A stretch of 5,979 nt of DNA from Clostridium sp. CAG:510 (lineage in GTDB: Bacteria; Bacillota; Clostridia; Lachnospirales; Lachnospiraceae), in contig FR880840.1 of the NCBI GenBank assembly GCA_000434615.1, positions 73,216 to 79,194 on the forward strand, written 5' to 3'. This document shows, one piece after another, positions 5,920 through 5,979 of this stretch (positions within the stretch are counted from its first letter, which is position 1; every line of letters begins with the position of its first letter). The notes below the pieces were generated by a model that saw only the letters and a list, made by a program, of their open reading frames with translations, was not told where the DNA came from and searched no databases. Made by a program: the position numbers and the translations under genes.

Positions 5920-5979
5920 TTAAAAAAGTATTAAATTACGAACAAACTCTTGCATCTGCTTTGCAGTCTGTGTTATCAT
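5920..5979 (-). CDS. Possible 3' end of a further minus-strand gene, cut by the window edge
   Basis: Reading the minus strand from the right edge gives a frame ending QTAKQMQEFVRNLILF with TAA at 5922-5920. The composition (AKQMQEFVRN) looks like a protein helix and the sequence turns AT-rich right after the stop, as expected at a gene end. Only 19 codons are visible, so no product can be named and the frame could be chance. Confidence 0.25.
   Translation of the reverse strand: MITQTAKQMQEFVRNLILF

Noticed and set aside
5956..5966. CTGC-TTT-GCAG hairpin near the right edge as a terminator
   Set aside because: The stem is only four pairs, has no U-tract on either strand, and lies within the possible partial coding frame.

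Overview
The window looks like chromosomal DNA of an anaerobic Firmicute, most likely a Lachnospiraceae-type clostridium. The grounds are purine-rich AGGAG-type ribosome binding sites, a near-consensus sigma-A promoter in an AT-rich gap between more GC-balanced genes, and the protein families present (DUF4874/DUF4832, NTP_transf_5-like nucleotidyltransferase, ATC hydrolase). The taxonomic call is inference from family resemblance, not from a marker gene.

Layout, left to right. (1) A DUF4874/DUF4832-type protein with an N-terminal hydrophobic segment, probably cut at its start by the window edge (to 1413, +). (2) After an 89-base junction holding a degenerate direct repeat, a nucleotidyltransferase-fold protein (1503-2876, +) carrying three near-identical 36-bp in-frame repeats. 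(3) A 151-base AT-rich regulatory gap (2877-3027): a sigma-A promoter with a 17-base spacer, a perfect 7+7 dyad over its -35 box, then a 5' leader with an 8-bp perfect inverted repeat and a possible 16-codon leader ORF. (4) A small 149-residue protein (3028-3477, +) with a leader-like N-terminus and a Cys-containing, strand-rich C-terminal domain. (5) A strong hairpin with a poor U-tract (3500-3530), then (6) a half-size ABC exporter with fused membrane and ATPase domains and no peptidase domain (3561-5267, +). (7) A convergent ATC-hydrolase-family gene (5252-5854, -) that overlaps the exporter's 3' end by 16 bp; the exporter's likely terminator lies inside its coding sequence. (8) At the right edge, a possible last 19 codons of another minus-strand gene.

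Reading as a system: the small protein, the exporter just downstream and the nucleotidyltransferase just upstream form a plausible substrate-transporter-modifier set. The inference is that the small protein is the exporter's cargo, made in excess because the hairpin after it limits read-through, and that the nucleotidyltransferase modifies this cargo or something related. Nucleotidyltransferases of this type are known from some RiPP (notably lasso peptide) clusters, but no radical SAM, lanthionine synthetase, lasso cyclase or PqqD-like gene is visible here, so this is a hypothesis. The ATC hydrolase gene is probably an unrelated neighbour.
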